Shown: positions 23,203 through 32,178, counted from the first letter of the stretch. The stretch is DNA of 64,000 bases from Nanohaloarchaea archaeon SW_7_43_1 (GCA_003009795.1 PXPE01000001.1:570739-634738), one strand, 5' to 3'. The notes: generated by a model from the letters alone, not told the origin. A program made the numbers and translations.

Positions 23203-23949
23203 ATGGAGTTTGTTGTTATTTTTTGCATCCTGATATTTGCGGGTCTTATCAAGGGCTTAGTGGGATTCGGTGAGGCTATTATAGGTGTCAGCCTGATTAG
23301 CTTGATATTGTCACCTCAAGAGGCTGTTATACTGATGATTATTCCTGTCATGGTATCAAATATGTCTCTAGTGAGGGAAGTGGAACCAGATACGATGGAA
23401 AACCTGGTATCTAATAACAGAGTGCTGATTTCTTCAATACTTGGAGGCACAGTTTTAGGAATGTTTTTTCTCGGAACAGTTTCTTCAAATCTTTTATCTC
23501 CGATTATTGGGACTATAATGGTTCTTTACTCGGTAGTGAAGTTTAGAGGATTGAATCTTCATCTGACCTATTTTCATCAAATTCCGGGTAAAGTTAGGAG
23601 TTTTCTTGCATTTCTGTTGGGATCCTTAGGCGGTTTCATATTTGGATCTACAAGCATAGGTGCACTTATTGTGATCTATTTTGAGTATCTTGAACTTCCA
23701 AGGAAAAAATTTTTGGGCATCCTTGGATTTGTTTTTCTTCTAATATCCATTGTCAGGATCGGATTTTCGTATTACCTGGGATATTATACAGAGTCAAGTA
23801 TTCTCTACCTATCAGCAATGGCATCGATTCCCGTCTTTATTGGTGTAAATATAGGAAAGTATATCGGTGAGGAAAATTCTAATGAGCTGCATAAGGAACT
23901 CGTTTTACTTTTGTTTTTGGTGATAGGGCTGCGGCTGCTCTTGGTTTGA
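23203..23949 (+). CDS. TauE/SafE family membrane transporter
   Basis: 248 residues from ATG 23203. Seven or eight hydrophobic helices, with the family repeat GLIKGLVGFGEAIIGVSLISL near the start and the related GSLGGFIFGSTSIGALIVIY in the second half. The family (TauE/SafE/TSUP) exports sulfite, sulfoacetate or related anions. A longer frame reaches back to 23101, but it reads through the tRNA remnant and is rejected. The start region follows attR by about 60 bp, so this gene was the original neighbour of tRNA-Asp. Confidence 0.82.
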   Translation: MEFVVIFCILIFAGLIKGLVGFGEAIIGVSLISLILSPQEAVILMIIPVMVSNMSLVREVEPDTMENLVSNNRVLISSILGGTVLGMFFLGTVSSNLLSPIIGTIMVLYSVVKFRGLNLHLTYFHQIPGKVRSFLAFLLGSLGGFIFGSTSIGALIVIYFEYLELPRKKFLGILGFVFLLISIVRIGFSYYLGYYTESSILYLSAMASIPVFIGVNIGKYIGEENSNELHKELVLLLFLVIGLRLLLV

Positions 23950-23990
23950 AAAGAAATGTATGAAGTTGGAAAGACACACCAGTTCTAGAT

Positions 23991-24083
23991 TTATGCTGTG
24001 CTTTCTGCTGTCAGATGTTCAGGTGTTTCTTCGTCCTCTATTTCGACAGGTATAGAGGTTAGCACCTGTAGTTCAAGTTCCAT
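23991..24083 (-). CDS. 30-residue acidic small ORF (possible)
   Basis: MELELQVLTSIPVEIEDEET begins a 30-codon frame with GGGAGG 9 nt before its ATG and a TTTAAA element upstream. No homologue is recalled. Nothing else is visible in 23950-24194. Confidence 0.3.
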   Translation of the reverse strand: MELELQVLTSIPVEIEDEETPEHLTAESTA

Positions 24084-24194
24084 TGAATTTTTCCCTCCCG
24101 AGACCTATTTCTCTGTCCTGGCATTTAAAGTAAACCGTGTTACGATAAGGCTAACAGTCATGGTAAGAAAAGGAAAGATGAAGTAGGAATTTTT

Positions 24195-24803
24195 CTAGCT
24201 GAAAGTTCCAGAGACCTCGTTGTATCGGTTCTGTACATCGCTCCAGTTGATCAACTCAAAGATGTTATCTACAAAGTCGCCTCTGTCAGGACCGTAGTCG
24301 TGGTAGTAGCTATGCTCCCATACATCAACTGCGAGAACCGGGTGCGCTCCCCAGACCGCTCCCTCATCATGTTGATCCACTGCCACATTGTGTAGTTCGT
24401 TTTCTCGTGGAATATATACCAATAGTGCCCATCCTGAGGCGCTGGATGCTGCGGCTTTGAATTCCTTCTTCCAGTTTCCATAGCTTCCGAAGTCTTTCTC
24501 AATCTTCTGCATCAGTTCTCCTTCCGGTTCACCTCCACCTTCTGGACTCATATTATTCCAGAAGATTTGATGCAGGAAGTTTCCACAGAAGTTATGTGTA
24601 AAGCTGTTAAGGATTGATCCAGTTGACGAGAAATCATTGTTTTCTCTTTGCCTTCTAAGTTTCTCCTCTGCGTTGTTCGCCCCATCTACATAGCCTTGGT
24701 TATGGACGTCATGATGCCATTTCATCACCTGCTCTGAGATATGAGGGGTTAGTGCGTCGTATTCGTATGGTAGTTCTAGTAGTTTGTATTCTGTCATTTT
24801 CAA
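24195..24803 (-). CDS. sod: Fe/Mn superoxide dismutase
   Basis: 202 residues, normal family length. Ligand motifs in order: HHDVHNQGYVDGAN region (first metal His near 29), NFCGNFLHQIFWNNM (second His near 75), and the signature DVWEHSYYHDYG (Asp and His ligands, near 165). It dismutates superoxide in the cytoplasm. ATG 24803 opens MKMTEYKLLELPYEYDAL, the usual N-terminal Tyr-rich motif. Metal choice (Fe or Mn) cannot be fixed. Single gene. Confidence 0.95.
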   Translation of the reverse strand: MKMTEYKLLELPYEYDALTPHISEQVMKWHHDVHNQGYVDGANNAEEKLRRQRENNDFSSTGSILNSFTHNFCGNFLHQIFWNNMSPEGGGEPEGELMQKIEKDFGSYGNWKKEFKAAASSASGWALLVYIPRENELHNVAVDQHDEGAVWGAHPVLAVDVWEHSYYHDYGPDRGDFVDNIFELINWSDVQNRYNEVSGTFS

Positions 24804-24884
24804 TCACCTAGATATTATTTGTGAAAATGTTGACTTAACATTTTGGGGGAAGAAAAAAAGATTGGAAAAATGTTGGTGCCTTCC

Positions 24885-25487
24885 TCACTGTGTTGTGTTT
24901 CCGGAAGGCTCTTGTTGCTGTGCCTGTTCGATCAGATCGTCCACCTCATATGGGTTGGTTAGGAACGGACTCTGCACTTCTGGGAACAGAAGTTCTCCGT
25001 CGGGTGAGACATAAAAGCTCTGTGAAGATGTCTGTGTTCCGTTCTCAATCTCCTGTGAGATGTTGACGGTTGCATAATGCATTCCATTTTTATCCCTTAC
25101 ACTGATGCTTTCAGGAGAGTTACCTGATACCTCATAGAATTGCTGTAGGGAGTCTCTCACTTCTGACTGTGACGCGCTGTCCGCAGTATTAAATGCGAAC
25201 CCTGCCACTAGGCCAATCAACACCCCCGCTAGTACTCCTCCTACTAGAATTTTATCTCTTTCAAATCCCCCGAGGAATCCTCCTTCAGTTTCATTTTCTA
25301 TATCCTCTACTACCTCATCTTCAGCATCCTCAATTTTTTTATCTAGGAATCCCTTGATTGTTTTCCTGTCTCTACCTACTTTCTCTGCTGCAAGAAGTTC
25401 TTTGTAGTCTGGATCTTCGAGTTCTCTGATTGCTTCTTTTGTTTCATCGACATTCTGATCGACAAGTTCGCTATAGTCATCAGACAT
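24885..25487 (-). CDS. Single-pass membrane protein with extracytoplasmic domain
   Basis: 200 residues. An acidic helical cytoplasmic part of about 75 residues precedes one transmembrane helix near 82-100 (VGGVLAGVLIGLVAGFAF). The outer domain (105-200) has a pattern NGMHYATVNISQE and FYVSPDGELLFPEVQSP, resembling a truncated thioredoxin-like or DsbG-type domain without a CxxC. No firm family. Oppositely oriented to nothing near; TATA-like TTTTATAAATT upstream at about 25509-25519. Confidence 0.6.
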   Translation of the reverse strand: MSDDYSELVDQNVDETKEAIRELEDPDYKELLAAEKVGRDRKTIKGFLDKKIEDAEDEVVEDIENETEGGFLGGFERDKILVGGVLAGVLIGLVAGFAFNTADSASQSEVRDSLQQFYEVSGNSPESISVRDKNGMHYATVNISQEIENGTQTSSQSFYVSPDGELLFPEVQSPFLTNPYEVDDLIEQAQQQEPSGNTTQ

Positions 25488-25606
25488 ATGAAATATTATC
25501 CATAAAACCCTTTTATAAATTGGGCGTAGCTAGGGCTAATCGACAGTATTTCTTTATCTTTGGAGCTCCGCTAAGAAACTTCACAGGGGATAATAAAATA
25601 GGCTGC

Positions 25607-25804
25607 TCAAGCCATTACCTTGTCTTTCCAGTCATTGCTGTCAAGTTCATCTTCAGTATCTCTGTCTCCCTGTGTCTCTGCGTTATACTCTCTTATGCAT
25701 TTCGTGCATTTGTTCATGTCTTGATGCTCTGTGATCTCAGCTCTGTTTCCGAACTCTTCCTCGAGTTCTTCGGTCGTTCTTCCACAAACTTTACAATTAT
25801 CCAT
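25607..25804 (-). CDS. Small zinc-ribbon protein
   Basis: 65 residues starting MDNCKVCGRTTEEL. CKVC near 4-7 and CTKC near 36-39 form a C-x2-C...C-x2-C zinc ribbon; the tail is acidic. The upstream frame to 25870 is rejected because it enters the divergent promoter of ribK. Haloarchaea contain many such one-ribbon proteins of unknown function. Confidence 0.68.
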   Translation of the reverse strand: MDNCKVCGRTTEELEEEFGNRAEITEHQDMNKCTKCIREYNAETQGDRDTEDELDSNDWKDKVMA

Positions 25805-25901
25805 GGTGACAAACACACTTTTGACCCCAAAACTTAATAATCTTTCACTATTTTGTGATGACAACAACATTTTGTTTAAATGTATAACCTCTTCTAACTG
25901 T

Positions 25902-26279
25902 GTGGAAGGAAAAGTATTCTCTGGTGAGGGAAAAGCATCAGAATTTCTTCAGATAAAGGAATACTCCGAATTTATCGTTGAAAAAACCTCCTTCAAACCA
26001 TTCCCAGGGACACTAAACTTACAGGGAAAACCTGAAGAGATAAAGAAATTGAAGAAAAATACAAAAAAAGACAAAATGGAAGGTTTTGAGAAAAATGGAA
26101 AAGAATTTGGAGGAATGAACCTCTATCATGTCAAAGTAGAGGGTATAAAATGCTGTTTAATTGAACCCGATCTCACAAGATATGGAGAAAATGTCGTAGA
26201 AATATGCAGCGAGTTCAGATTGCGCTCAAAACTTGATCTAGAGAATGGCGACAGGGTTAAGGTCGACAAAACTGCTTAG
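25902..26279 (+). CDS. ribK: CTP-dependent riboflavin kinase
   Basis: 125 residues from GTG 25902. The family signature is clear: EGKVFSGEGKASEFLQIKEY at the start, then FKPFPGTLNLQ and a C-terminal LRSKLDLENGDRVKV. Archaeal RibK phosphorylates riboflavin to FMN using CTP. An in-frame TTG at 25872 is an alternative start. The frame could extend to 25731, but homologues begin near Val-1 here and the extension overlaps the divergent zinc-ribbon gene. Confidence 0.85.
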   Translation: MEGKVFSGEGKASEFLQIKEYSEFIVEKTSFKPFPGTLNLQGKPEEIKKLKKNTKKDKMEGFEKNGKEFGGMNLYHVKVEGIKCCLIEPDLTRYGENVVEICSEFRLRSKLDLENGDRVKVDKTA

Positions 26280-26287
26280 GTGATCTT

Positions 26288-26347
26288 ATGTGCAGAATCG
26301 CATTCATGCTTGAAACCTGGAACCGGTTCGGTAAAAGAAACGAGTGA
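26288..26347 (+). CDS. 19-residue micro-ORF after ribK (possible)
   Basis: MCRIAFMLETWNRFGKRNE. GGTGA, the local ribosome-site type, lies 5 nt before the ATG; ribK ends 8 nt upstream. It may be a leader peptide of the zinc microprotein that starts 5 nt later. Confidence 0.3.
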   Translation: MCRIAFMLETWNRFGKRNE

Positions 26348-26352
26348 TTTAA

Positions 26353-26430
26353 ATGACAAGAAAATGTGTTAAAAAAGGATGTAGCAAACTGACGATGTTC
26401 GGGCTTTGCAACCGCTGTATGGAAGAATAA
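26353..26430 (+). CDS. 25-residue zinc-knuckle microprotein
   Basis: MTRKCVKKGCSKLTMFGLCN starts it. Cys-5, Cys-10, Cys-19 and Cys-22 give C-x4-C-x8-C-x2-C. Basic overall. It follows ribK and the 19-codon frame on the same strand. Small proteins of this kind are easily missed in annotation. Confidence 0.45.
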   Translation: MTRKCVKKGCSKLTMFGLCNRCMEE

Positions 26431-26436
26431 GTAGAT

Positions 26437-26544
26437 TCAGGGATCGGAACAGTCTCTTATAAATCCGCATTCACGGCATCTGAGCTCACATGCTACATAC
26501 TTCTCCATTTCCGAGCCACAACTCCAACACATCATTTCCATCAT
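26437..26544 (-). CDS. 35-residue zinc-ribbon microprotein
   Basis: The frame begins MMEMMCWSCGSEMEKYVACE. Cys-6, Cys-9, Cys-23 and Cys-26 form C-x2-C-x13-C-x2-C, with further Cys at 19 and 32. It lies 11 nt after the start side of nothing and 12 nt before the WHy gene end, convergent with the other zinc microprotein. Coding is supported by the perfect ribbon pattern only. Confidence 0.45.
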   Translation of the reverse strand: MMEMMCWSCGSEMEKYVACELRCRECGFIRDCSDP

Positions 26545-26555
26545 TCCTTTCTTTA

Positions 26556-27695
26556 CTAGTACAGATTTCCAGTTGAAGAGTTGTCTGAACTGTTTGGTTT
26601 ATCTCCGGATTTATTTTGGAGTAAATCGTCTGTGTCATTTATCGTATTGGATTCATTAGAGTCTCCGGAACCAAGACCAAGTGATTCTTCCTCACAGCCT
26701 TCAAACTCGGATGCTGTTTCCTGGTCGTCTACCAGTATACCTGTCTGTAAACTGAAATCACAGCTCAGATCTCCGTTCTTCGGTATCTGGAAATTCTGTT
26801 CCGCAATATCAAAGCCAAGTCGGAGATTTATTTCACCTGATGTCTGTTCACTCTGGGATGCGTGGCTTACAAACCAGTCATCGATTCTCTCGTTGGCCAT
26901 ATCTACCCGGAGCTTTATTTCTCGGGTTTCCCCAGGTGGAATAGCCCCATTCCCCGGAGCTTTCGAAACAGCTACCTCATTTGCCTGCCATTTCGCTACT
27001 TCCACTGAGTTCATAATCAGTTCTCCGTGGAACTGCGGTGTTGGAATCGGGTATTCGTTAGGATTCCTGATCTCAAATGTGACAAGTAGCGGCGTGGTTT
27101 CTTCCGTAACTTTTCCAAACTTGGCTGAACCATCTACAATCTCTATCTCCGTGTTCGAAATCTCTGCAGAGGTCGGACTCCAAGAATATGTTCCCTTGAC
27201 CTGGCTGATAGCCTTATCCATCTTTGACTCAAGGTCGGTCTCAACAGAGTCTGTATAGGTTATTCCATCAACGCTAATAGGCTTTCCAAGGATCTCAAGA
27301 TCAATGCTAAAGGGAACTTCTAGCTCCGATACCTCATCGTTGTTCATGTGTTGAACCCACCATTCCGGTACCTTTTCAGGATCAAGCTCAGTCTGAACAC
27401 CTACAGTATTATTATCTTCAGCAGCTATATTCAGTCCTTCCTTACCGCCTTTTGCCAGCTCTATACCATTCATTTTAAGTCTGTAAGCAATGTTCAATGA
27501 GGAAATATTGATATCAAATGAGTTAGGGTTCCGAACAAATCCTTCGCTCCTAACACCGACAGATTCTTCGGTTGTATTCGCCCAGTCGCCTCTATCTTCC
27601 AAGCCATACTCAGGTTTATCTACAGCAAGGGCTATACCGGCTCCCGCCAGAACTATTACACCGATAACAGCCAGAATTTTCCTTGAGATCAGCAT
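26556..27695 (-). CDS. LEA14-like protein with two WHy domains
   Basis: 379 residues. An N-terminal membrane anchor (ILAVIGVIVLAGAGIALAV, residues 7-25) is followed by two related late-embryogenesis/water-stress (LEA2, WHy) domains at about 35-155 and 170-305. Each has an NPNSFDINISSLNIAYRLKMNG or NPNEYPIPTPQF type strand pattern and a V-P-E-W-W or I-D-D-W-F repeat end. The C-terminus is Ser/Asn/Asp-rich. Probably a surface-anchored stress protein, common in halophilic and other archaea. Confidence 0.8.
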   Translation of the reverse strand: MLISRKILAVIGVIVLAGAGIALAVDKPEYGLEDRGDWANTTEESVGVRSEGFVRNPNSFDINISSLNIAYRLKMNGIELAKGGKEGLNIAAEDNNTVGVQTELDPEKVPEWWVQHMNNDEVSELEVPFSIDLEILGKPISVDGITYTDSVETDLESKMDKAISQVKGTYSWSPTSAEISNTEIEIVDGSAKFGKVTEETTPLLVTFEIRNPNEYPIPTPQFHGELIMNSVEVAKWQANEVAVSKAPGNGAIPPGETREIKLRVDMANERIDDWFVSHASQSEQTSGEINLRLGFDIAEQNFQIPKNGDLSCDFSLQTGILVDDQETASEFEGCEEESLGLGSGDSNESNTINDTDDLLQNKSGDKPNSSDNSSTGNLY

Positions 27696-27738
27696 AATTA
27701 ATCCTGGTTTCCGAAAGATTAAAAACTTCTGCTGTCTC

Positions 27739-28044
27739 TCAATACCATTCCGGCTCTGATATCTCTATATCACCGTAGACCTTCACCTGGCAGGATAAAC
27801 GAAAAGAACCATCGAGAATCTCCTCTCCTTGAAACCGCCGCAGAGTATTTTTCTCATCTTCCTCCATATCTGAGATATTCTCCGATCCTTCCTCTATCTT
27901 AATCCTACAGGTTGTACAGTTGCAGAAACCACCACATGCATGCATCCAATCCACACCGCCTTCAAGTAAGGCATTTAGAACATCCTGACCGTCTTCTGCC
28001 TCAACCTCCTCGTCTCTATCTACTACTTCAATCGTATGTGTCAT
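27739..28044 (-). CDS. [2Fe-2S] ferredoxin
   Basis: 101 residues, plant/adrenodoxin-type fold. The cluster motif is ACGGFCNCTTC (Cys near 37, 42, 45) with the fourth Cys in LSCQVKV near 89. The N-terminal MTHTIEVVDRDEEVEAEDGQ matches the family. One-electron carrier in the cytoplasm; partner unknown. 41 nt downstream of the site-2 protease start side on the same strand, possibly cotranscribed. Confidence 0.88.
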   Translation of the reverse strand: MTHTIEVVDRDEEVEAEDGQDVLNALLEGGVDWMHACGGFCNCTTCRIKIEEGSENISDMEEDEKNTLRRFQGEEILDGSFRLSCQVKVYGDIEISEPEWY

Positions 28045-28085
28045 GGTATTTTTGGGAGGGTTGATAATTAAGAAAGGACTGGATA

Positions 28086-29279
28086 CTACAGAGAGACTGC
28101 AACACTGTAGACCAAGACCATTATCAAGGACAGTAAAGCAATTCCGGACCAGGCATTCACATAGCTTTTTGCGTCCTCACCAATGACTCTCTCTACTACT
28201 GCCTCTAAAATATGGCCGCCATCAAGAGGCTTAGCCGGCAACATATTAAACAATCCAATACCTAGATTCAGGAACGCGATAACTCTGAAAAGTCCTAAAA
28301 ACCAGCCCAGAAAGCCCGAGAAACCTTTGACGCTTTCATTATATTCGGTATCCAGCTGAACGAACTGAATTCCTATATAACCTCCTTCATATCCTTCCCT
28401 CTCTGCAGCCGTGACAGAGAAGTTTCCTTCTGAAGTTCTCAGAACTACAGATTCTCCCGGGTCAAGATCTTCAGTTGCGCGCTGAACGTCTTCTATGCTT
28501 CTAACAGTGTAATTATCAATGCCGGTCAAGGTACCGTTTGTCATCCCTGCAGTGGCGGCAGGATACTCCTCCTGTGCCTGATAAACAACGCCGTTTGAAT
28601 GCGTTAAGGCCCCGGTTAAGCCAATCGCCAGAACCAGGAATACTCCGGCAGTGAGATAGTTTGCCCAGCTTCCTGCTGCAAGAACTTTGATGTTCGATAT
28701 CCAGTCTCCCTCATTCCAGGCACCATGAGGTTTTCCTTCATCGCTTTCATTTCCAGGTAGGCCGCTTCCTTTCGGCTCCACAAACGCACCAGGTATAACG
28801 CCCAAAACAATAACACCGACAGAGTTTATTTCAAAGTCTTGAGCACGGGCAATTATGCCGTGTGAAAGCTCGTGTACAACCATCAGAACTGCTATAGAGA
28901 TGAACCAGTACTCAGCAGGGACACCTATTGCACCGGGACTCTGTGTAACAGTACTGGCTGTACTTGGATATACCAGACCAGCCCCGCTTGAAGGCTCACC
29001 GGTCGAAACTACCTTATGGACTAACTTAGCCACAAAGTAAAGCATGGCAGGAATAGAAATAATCCCTGCCAGAATACCTCCCCAAGAATAAACATTCCAG
29101 AAACGAGGAAACTTCTTCGCAATCCTGTCGATCAGGTCAAGGCCTTTCCCGGTCCTCCGATAAAACATTATTCCTGCTCGCTCAACGTTTTCCCTATCCT
29201 TGTAAAGCAGCAAAAATATCAGGCCAATCATGCCAACAAGAAAACCAAGTCTAAGAGTCGACTGATCCATATGTTTCAA
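28086..29279 (-). CDS. Site-2 protease family membrane metalloprotease with PDZ domain
   Basis: 397 residues, multi-pass. The zinc motif is VMVVHELSHGIIAR (HExxH near residue 140). A PDZ domain lies near 235-300 (AATAGMTNGTLTGIDNYTV). The second metal motif NMLPAKPLDGGHILEA is near 345. M50 proteases cut transmembrane segments for signalling or quality control. Length and order match archaeal S2P homologues. Single gene, divergent from lysS. Confidence 0.9.
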   Translation of the reverse strand: MKHMDQSTLRLGFLVGMIGLIFLLLYKDRENVERAGIMFYRRTGKGLDLIDRIAKKFPRFWNVYSWGGILAGIISIPAMLYFVAKLVHKVVSTGEPSSGAGLVYPSTASTVTQSPGAIGVPAEYWFISIAVLMVVHELSHGIIARAQDFEINSVGVIVLGVIPGAFVEPKGSGLPGNESDEGKPHGAWNEGDWISNIKVLAAGSWANYLTAGVFLVLAIGLTGALTHSNGVVYQAQEEYPAATAGMTNGTLTGIDNYTVRSIEDVQRATEDLDPGESVVLRTSEGNFSVTAAEREGYEGGYIGIQFVQLDTEYNESVKGFSGFLGWFLGLFRVIAFLNLGIGLFNMLPAKPLDGGHILEAVVERVIGEDAKSYVNAWSGIALLSLIMVLVYSVAVSL

Positions 29280-29355
29280 TTCTGTAAGGTTAAGTTAAAA
29301 ATCCCTGTCAGTAAACTGCTCCAATATAAAAAATTCCGAGCAAAAAGTATGAATT

Positions 29356-30969
29356 ATGACAGATCAGCCATTGTTTTGGTCCGATCAACTAGCTTTTGGA
29401 ACCACACAGAAATTCTCCGATGAAGAAACCTATGTTTGCGCTGCAGGTATTTCCCCTTCAGGAACTGTGCATGCGGGAAACTTTCGGGAGATAATCACTA
29501 CAGACTTCGTCGTCAAGTCGCTGAGGAACATGGGAGAAAACGTCCGTTTCATCTATTCATGGGATGACTACGACAGGTTCAGAAAAGTCCCTGAAAACGT
29601 TCCGGATAAATTCGAGAAATATATAGGTCTTCCACTAAGCGAGGTTCCTGATCCGGAAGGATGCCATGACTCCTATGCTCACCACTTCGAATCCCGTCTA
29701 GAGGAGGAACTCGGAGGAATGCATATGGATATCGAGTTTATTCGGCAGACGAAAATGTTCGAGAAAGCAGAGTATGCTGATCTAATAAGGAAAGGTATGA
29801 GAAACCGGGATGGAGTCAAAGAAATTCTCGACCAGTACAGAAGGGAGCCGCTGGAAACACCTTACTATCCGTTGAGAGTCTACTGTACGGAATGTGGAAA
29901 AGATTTCACCGAAGTAACTGAATATGATGGAGAGTATACTGTTGAATACTACTGTGAAGAATGTGATGAGACAAGAGAACTGAACTTCAGGGAGAAAGGA
30001 AACGTAAAACCTCCATGGAGAATTGACTGGCCTATGAGATGGAGGTATGAGGGCGTCGATTTTGAGCCAGCCGGTAAAGAACACTCTGCAGCAGGAGGTT
30101 CCCGTGACACAGCCAATGAACTTGTTCAGGAAATTTACGATAATGACTTCCCTGTACATCAGATGTATGAATTTATTACCAAGGACGGTGCCAAGATCTC
30201 CTCAAGCAGTGGAGAAAACGTCTTTTCTATTTCAATGCTGAAAGAAATCTATTCTCCAGAAATGGTCCGATTCCTTTTCGCCAGTACGAAACCAAATAAA
30301 GCATTCGAGATTCCATTTGAGACAGAGGAAATATTCCAGAGATACAAAAACTTCGACAAGGTTGAGAGCGCATACTTTAACCCTGAAGAGGCTCAGGATG
30401 ATAAACAGAGAGAACAGTGGAAACGAATATACGAACTCTCAATCGTAGATATACCTGATGAAAAACCGGCAAGAGTATCTTTCAAACATGCATCGTTTAT
30501 AGCCCAGACCGTTCCAGAGGATGAATGGGAGCAAAAAGCGATTAAATCTCTCAAGAGAACCAGTCATGTATCCGAGAATATAGATGAGAAGGGAATAGAA
30601 CAGGTTCTAAATAGGCTGGAAAGAGCCAAAAACTGGGCACAGAACTATGCACCGGAAGACTACAGGTACTCGATCAACTTTGAGGTAACGGAAGAAGCAG
30701 TAAATGATCTCTCCGAAGATCAGAAAAAAGCAATAAAGATTCTGGCAGAGAAGCTTGAAGTGGAAGATTATGAAGATTCAGATGATCTTGACAGCCTGAT
30801 CTTTGATGCCAAGGATGAATCGGATCTCGGAGCAGGAGAGTTTTTCTCCACAACTTACACGGCAATGCTTTCTCGGGAACAGGGACCAAGACTTTCAACA
30901 CTTATCATGTCTATTGGAAAAGAAAAATCACTGAACATCCTGAACCAGGTGAAGCAAGAATCAGTGTAG
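29356..30969 (+). CDS. lysS: Lysyl-tRNA synthetase, class I
   Basis: 537 residues, the class I (archaeal type) enzyme. The HIGH-like motif is PSGTVHAGNFRE near residue 33; KMSKS-like KISSSSG lies near 277. A zinc ribbon CTECGKDF...CEECDE is near 177-200. The C-terminal helical anticodon-binding domain follows. Charges tRNA-Lys. Length is normal and ATG 29356 gives the usual start. A short open frame without a clear start follows (30963-31220). Confidence 0.96.
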   Translation: MTDQPLFWSDQLAFGTTQKFSDEETYVCAAGISPSGTVHAGNFREIITTDFVVKSLRNMGENVRFIYSWDDYDRFRKVPENVPDKFEKYIGLPLSEVPDPEGCHDSYAHHFESRLEEELGGMHMDIEFIRQTKMFEKAEYADLIRKGMRNRDGVKEILDQYRREPLETPYYPLRVYCTECGKDFTEVTEYDGEYTVEYYCEECDETRELNFREKGNVKPPWRIDWPMRWRYEGVDFEPAGKEHSAAGGSRDTANELVQEIYDNDFPVHQMYEFITKDGAKISSSSGENVFSISMLKEIYSPEMVRFLFASTKPNKAFEIPFETEEIFQRYKNFDKVESAYFNPEEAQDDKQREQWKRIYELSIVDIPDEKPARVSFKHASFIAQTVPEDEWEQKAIKSLKRTSHVSENIDEKGIEQVLNRLERAKNWAQNYAPEDYRYSINFEVTEEAVNDLSEDQKKAIKILAEKLEVEDYEDSDDLDSLIFDAKDESDLGAGEFFSTTYTAMLSREQGPRLSTLIMSIGKEKSLNILNQVKQESV

Positions 30970-31220
30970 ATATAAGCGACATATTCATAGAACTTCAAGA
31001 GAAACAGTTCAAAATACGTGAAGACCCTGAACTGGCTCAACTCTACATCAAAGCAACTAAACACCTAGAGCAGGCAGCAGTATACGAACAAAAAGAAGGT
31101 CACAACTACAAAAGAGATTATGAACTAGCCTCAGCATCCAAAGAACTTGAGAGATTTGAGTACGTAGCCAGGAATGATAAAGGAAGTATGAAACCATTCT
31201 ACGATGAAGATGGAAACTGA
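30963..31220 (+). CDS. Small helical protein after lysS, start codon unclear
   Basis: An open frame of about 85 residues that reads like a real protein (ISDIFIELQEKQFKIREDPE, then KATKHLEQAAVYEQKEGHNY). It overlaps the end of lysS by 7 nt and the rhomboid start by 17 nt, so it fits the operon. There is no ATG, GTG or TTG in frame before the lysS region; the frame continues back into lysS without one to a TGA near 30818. A rare start (ATA/ATC), frameshifting from lysS, or a sequencing error could explain it. No family is recognised. Confidence 0.45.
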   Translation, partial: SVDISDIFIELQEKQFKIREDPELAQLYIKATKHLEQAAVYEQKEGHNYKRDYELASASKELERFEYVARNDKGSMKPFYDEDGN

Positions 31221-31839
31221 AAAATTCAACTTTACCGCCCTCAAACTCTGTGGTGTTTTCGCCGTAGTCTTTGCCATACAGTTTTTCACAAATTTTGACC
31301 CGGCTTTCAACGCCTCGAGTTCTCCATGGTGGAAATTTTTCACATCATTTTTTGGACACGGCAGTCTTGAGCACCTGCTGAACAACCTGTTCTTCATCGG
31401 ATTATTTGGTTCAATATACGAACGTTTTACCTCTTCCAGAGTTTTTCTCGCAACCTTTCTGATCTCGGCAGTTTTCGCCAACTTCTCCGCCTTCATATTC
31501 TTTTCCGAAACCTCGATTATTGGAGCCTCCGGCGGAGGAATGGGATTAATGGCAGCACTGGCAGTTTTCAAGCCGAGAAAAATCGGACTGGCACTGGGAG
31601 TTCCAGCCCCAATGTGGACGGTTCTGATAACCTATATCCTGATAAACGTCGCTGGGCTCTCAGCAGTCACAGACACAGCATATGAAGCACATCTTCTCGG
31701 TCTTCTATCCGGAGGATTAATCGGTCTCAAACTGAGAGATAAAGAAAAAGAGAGAAAACGACCAACTAATAAAGAAAACGAAGAGGATGACCTGAAAGAT
31801 CAGATAAGAGAATGGGAGGAAAAATGGATGCTGAACTAG
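31204..31839 (+). CDS. Rhomboid family intramembrane serine protease
   Basis: 211 residues. Six hydrophobic segments. The catalytic serine is in IIGASGGGMGLMAAL (GASGG, near residue 102); the partner His lies in YEAHLLGLLSGGLIG (near 162). HGSLEHLLNNLFFIG matches the rhomboid HxxxN oxyanion region. It cleaves single-pass membrane proteins. The acidic cytoplasmic tail is normal for halophiles. Start ATG 31204 overlaps the preceding small frame. Confidence 0.92.
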   Translation: MKMETEKFNFTALKLCGVFAVVFAIQFFTNFDPAFNASSSPWWKFFTSFFGHGSLEHLLNNLFFIGLFGSIYERFTSSRVFLATFLISAVFANFSAFIFFSETSIIGASGGGMGLMAALAVFKPRKIGLALGVPAPMWTVLITYILINVAGLSAVTDTAYEAHLLGLLSGGLIGLKLRDKEKERKRPTNKENEEDDLKDQIREWEEKWMLN

Positions 31840-32178
31840 TTAACTGTTGGGATTGAAGTCCCGGGAACCGAAATCATCTTCTCCATCGTTTTCAAGCAGT
31901 TCATTTGGATCAGCTTCTTCCTGCTTCTCTTTGCTACCCTGCGTCTGTGGGCTCTGCCGGTCTTTTTTGTGTTTCTGGTTGCTTTTATCCTGCTCTCTCT
32001 GCTGGCCTTTCTGTTGAACGTTTTCGATAAATTCATCGGTATCAATCCCTGCTTCCTCCAGTGCGTTCAAACGTCTCTGGAGCTGAGAGTTAACAATCTG
32101 TATAAGCCGGGAAAGTTCTTTTTTCTCGTGTAGAAGTGTTTCAACTGCACCTTTGTGTTTACCTATCTGTTCTGACAT
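31840..32178 (-). CDS. Coiled-coil hypothetical protein
   Basis: 112 residues. An N-terminal helical coil (KGAVETLLHEKKELSRLIQIVNSQLQRRL) is followed by a Gln/Lys/Ser-rich and acidic disordered tail. No family is recognised. It ends immediately next to the rhomboid gene (convergent) and its start lies 178 nt from the divergent-side TraB end. Confidence 0.6.
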   Translation of the reverse strand: MSEQIGKHKGAVETLLHEKKELSRLIQIVNSQLQRRLNALEEAGIDTDEFIENVQQKGQQREQDKSNQKHKKDRQSPQTQGSKEKQEEADPNELLENDGEDDFGSRDFNPNS

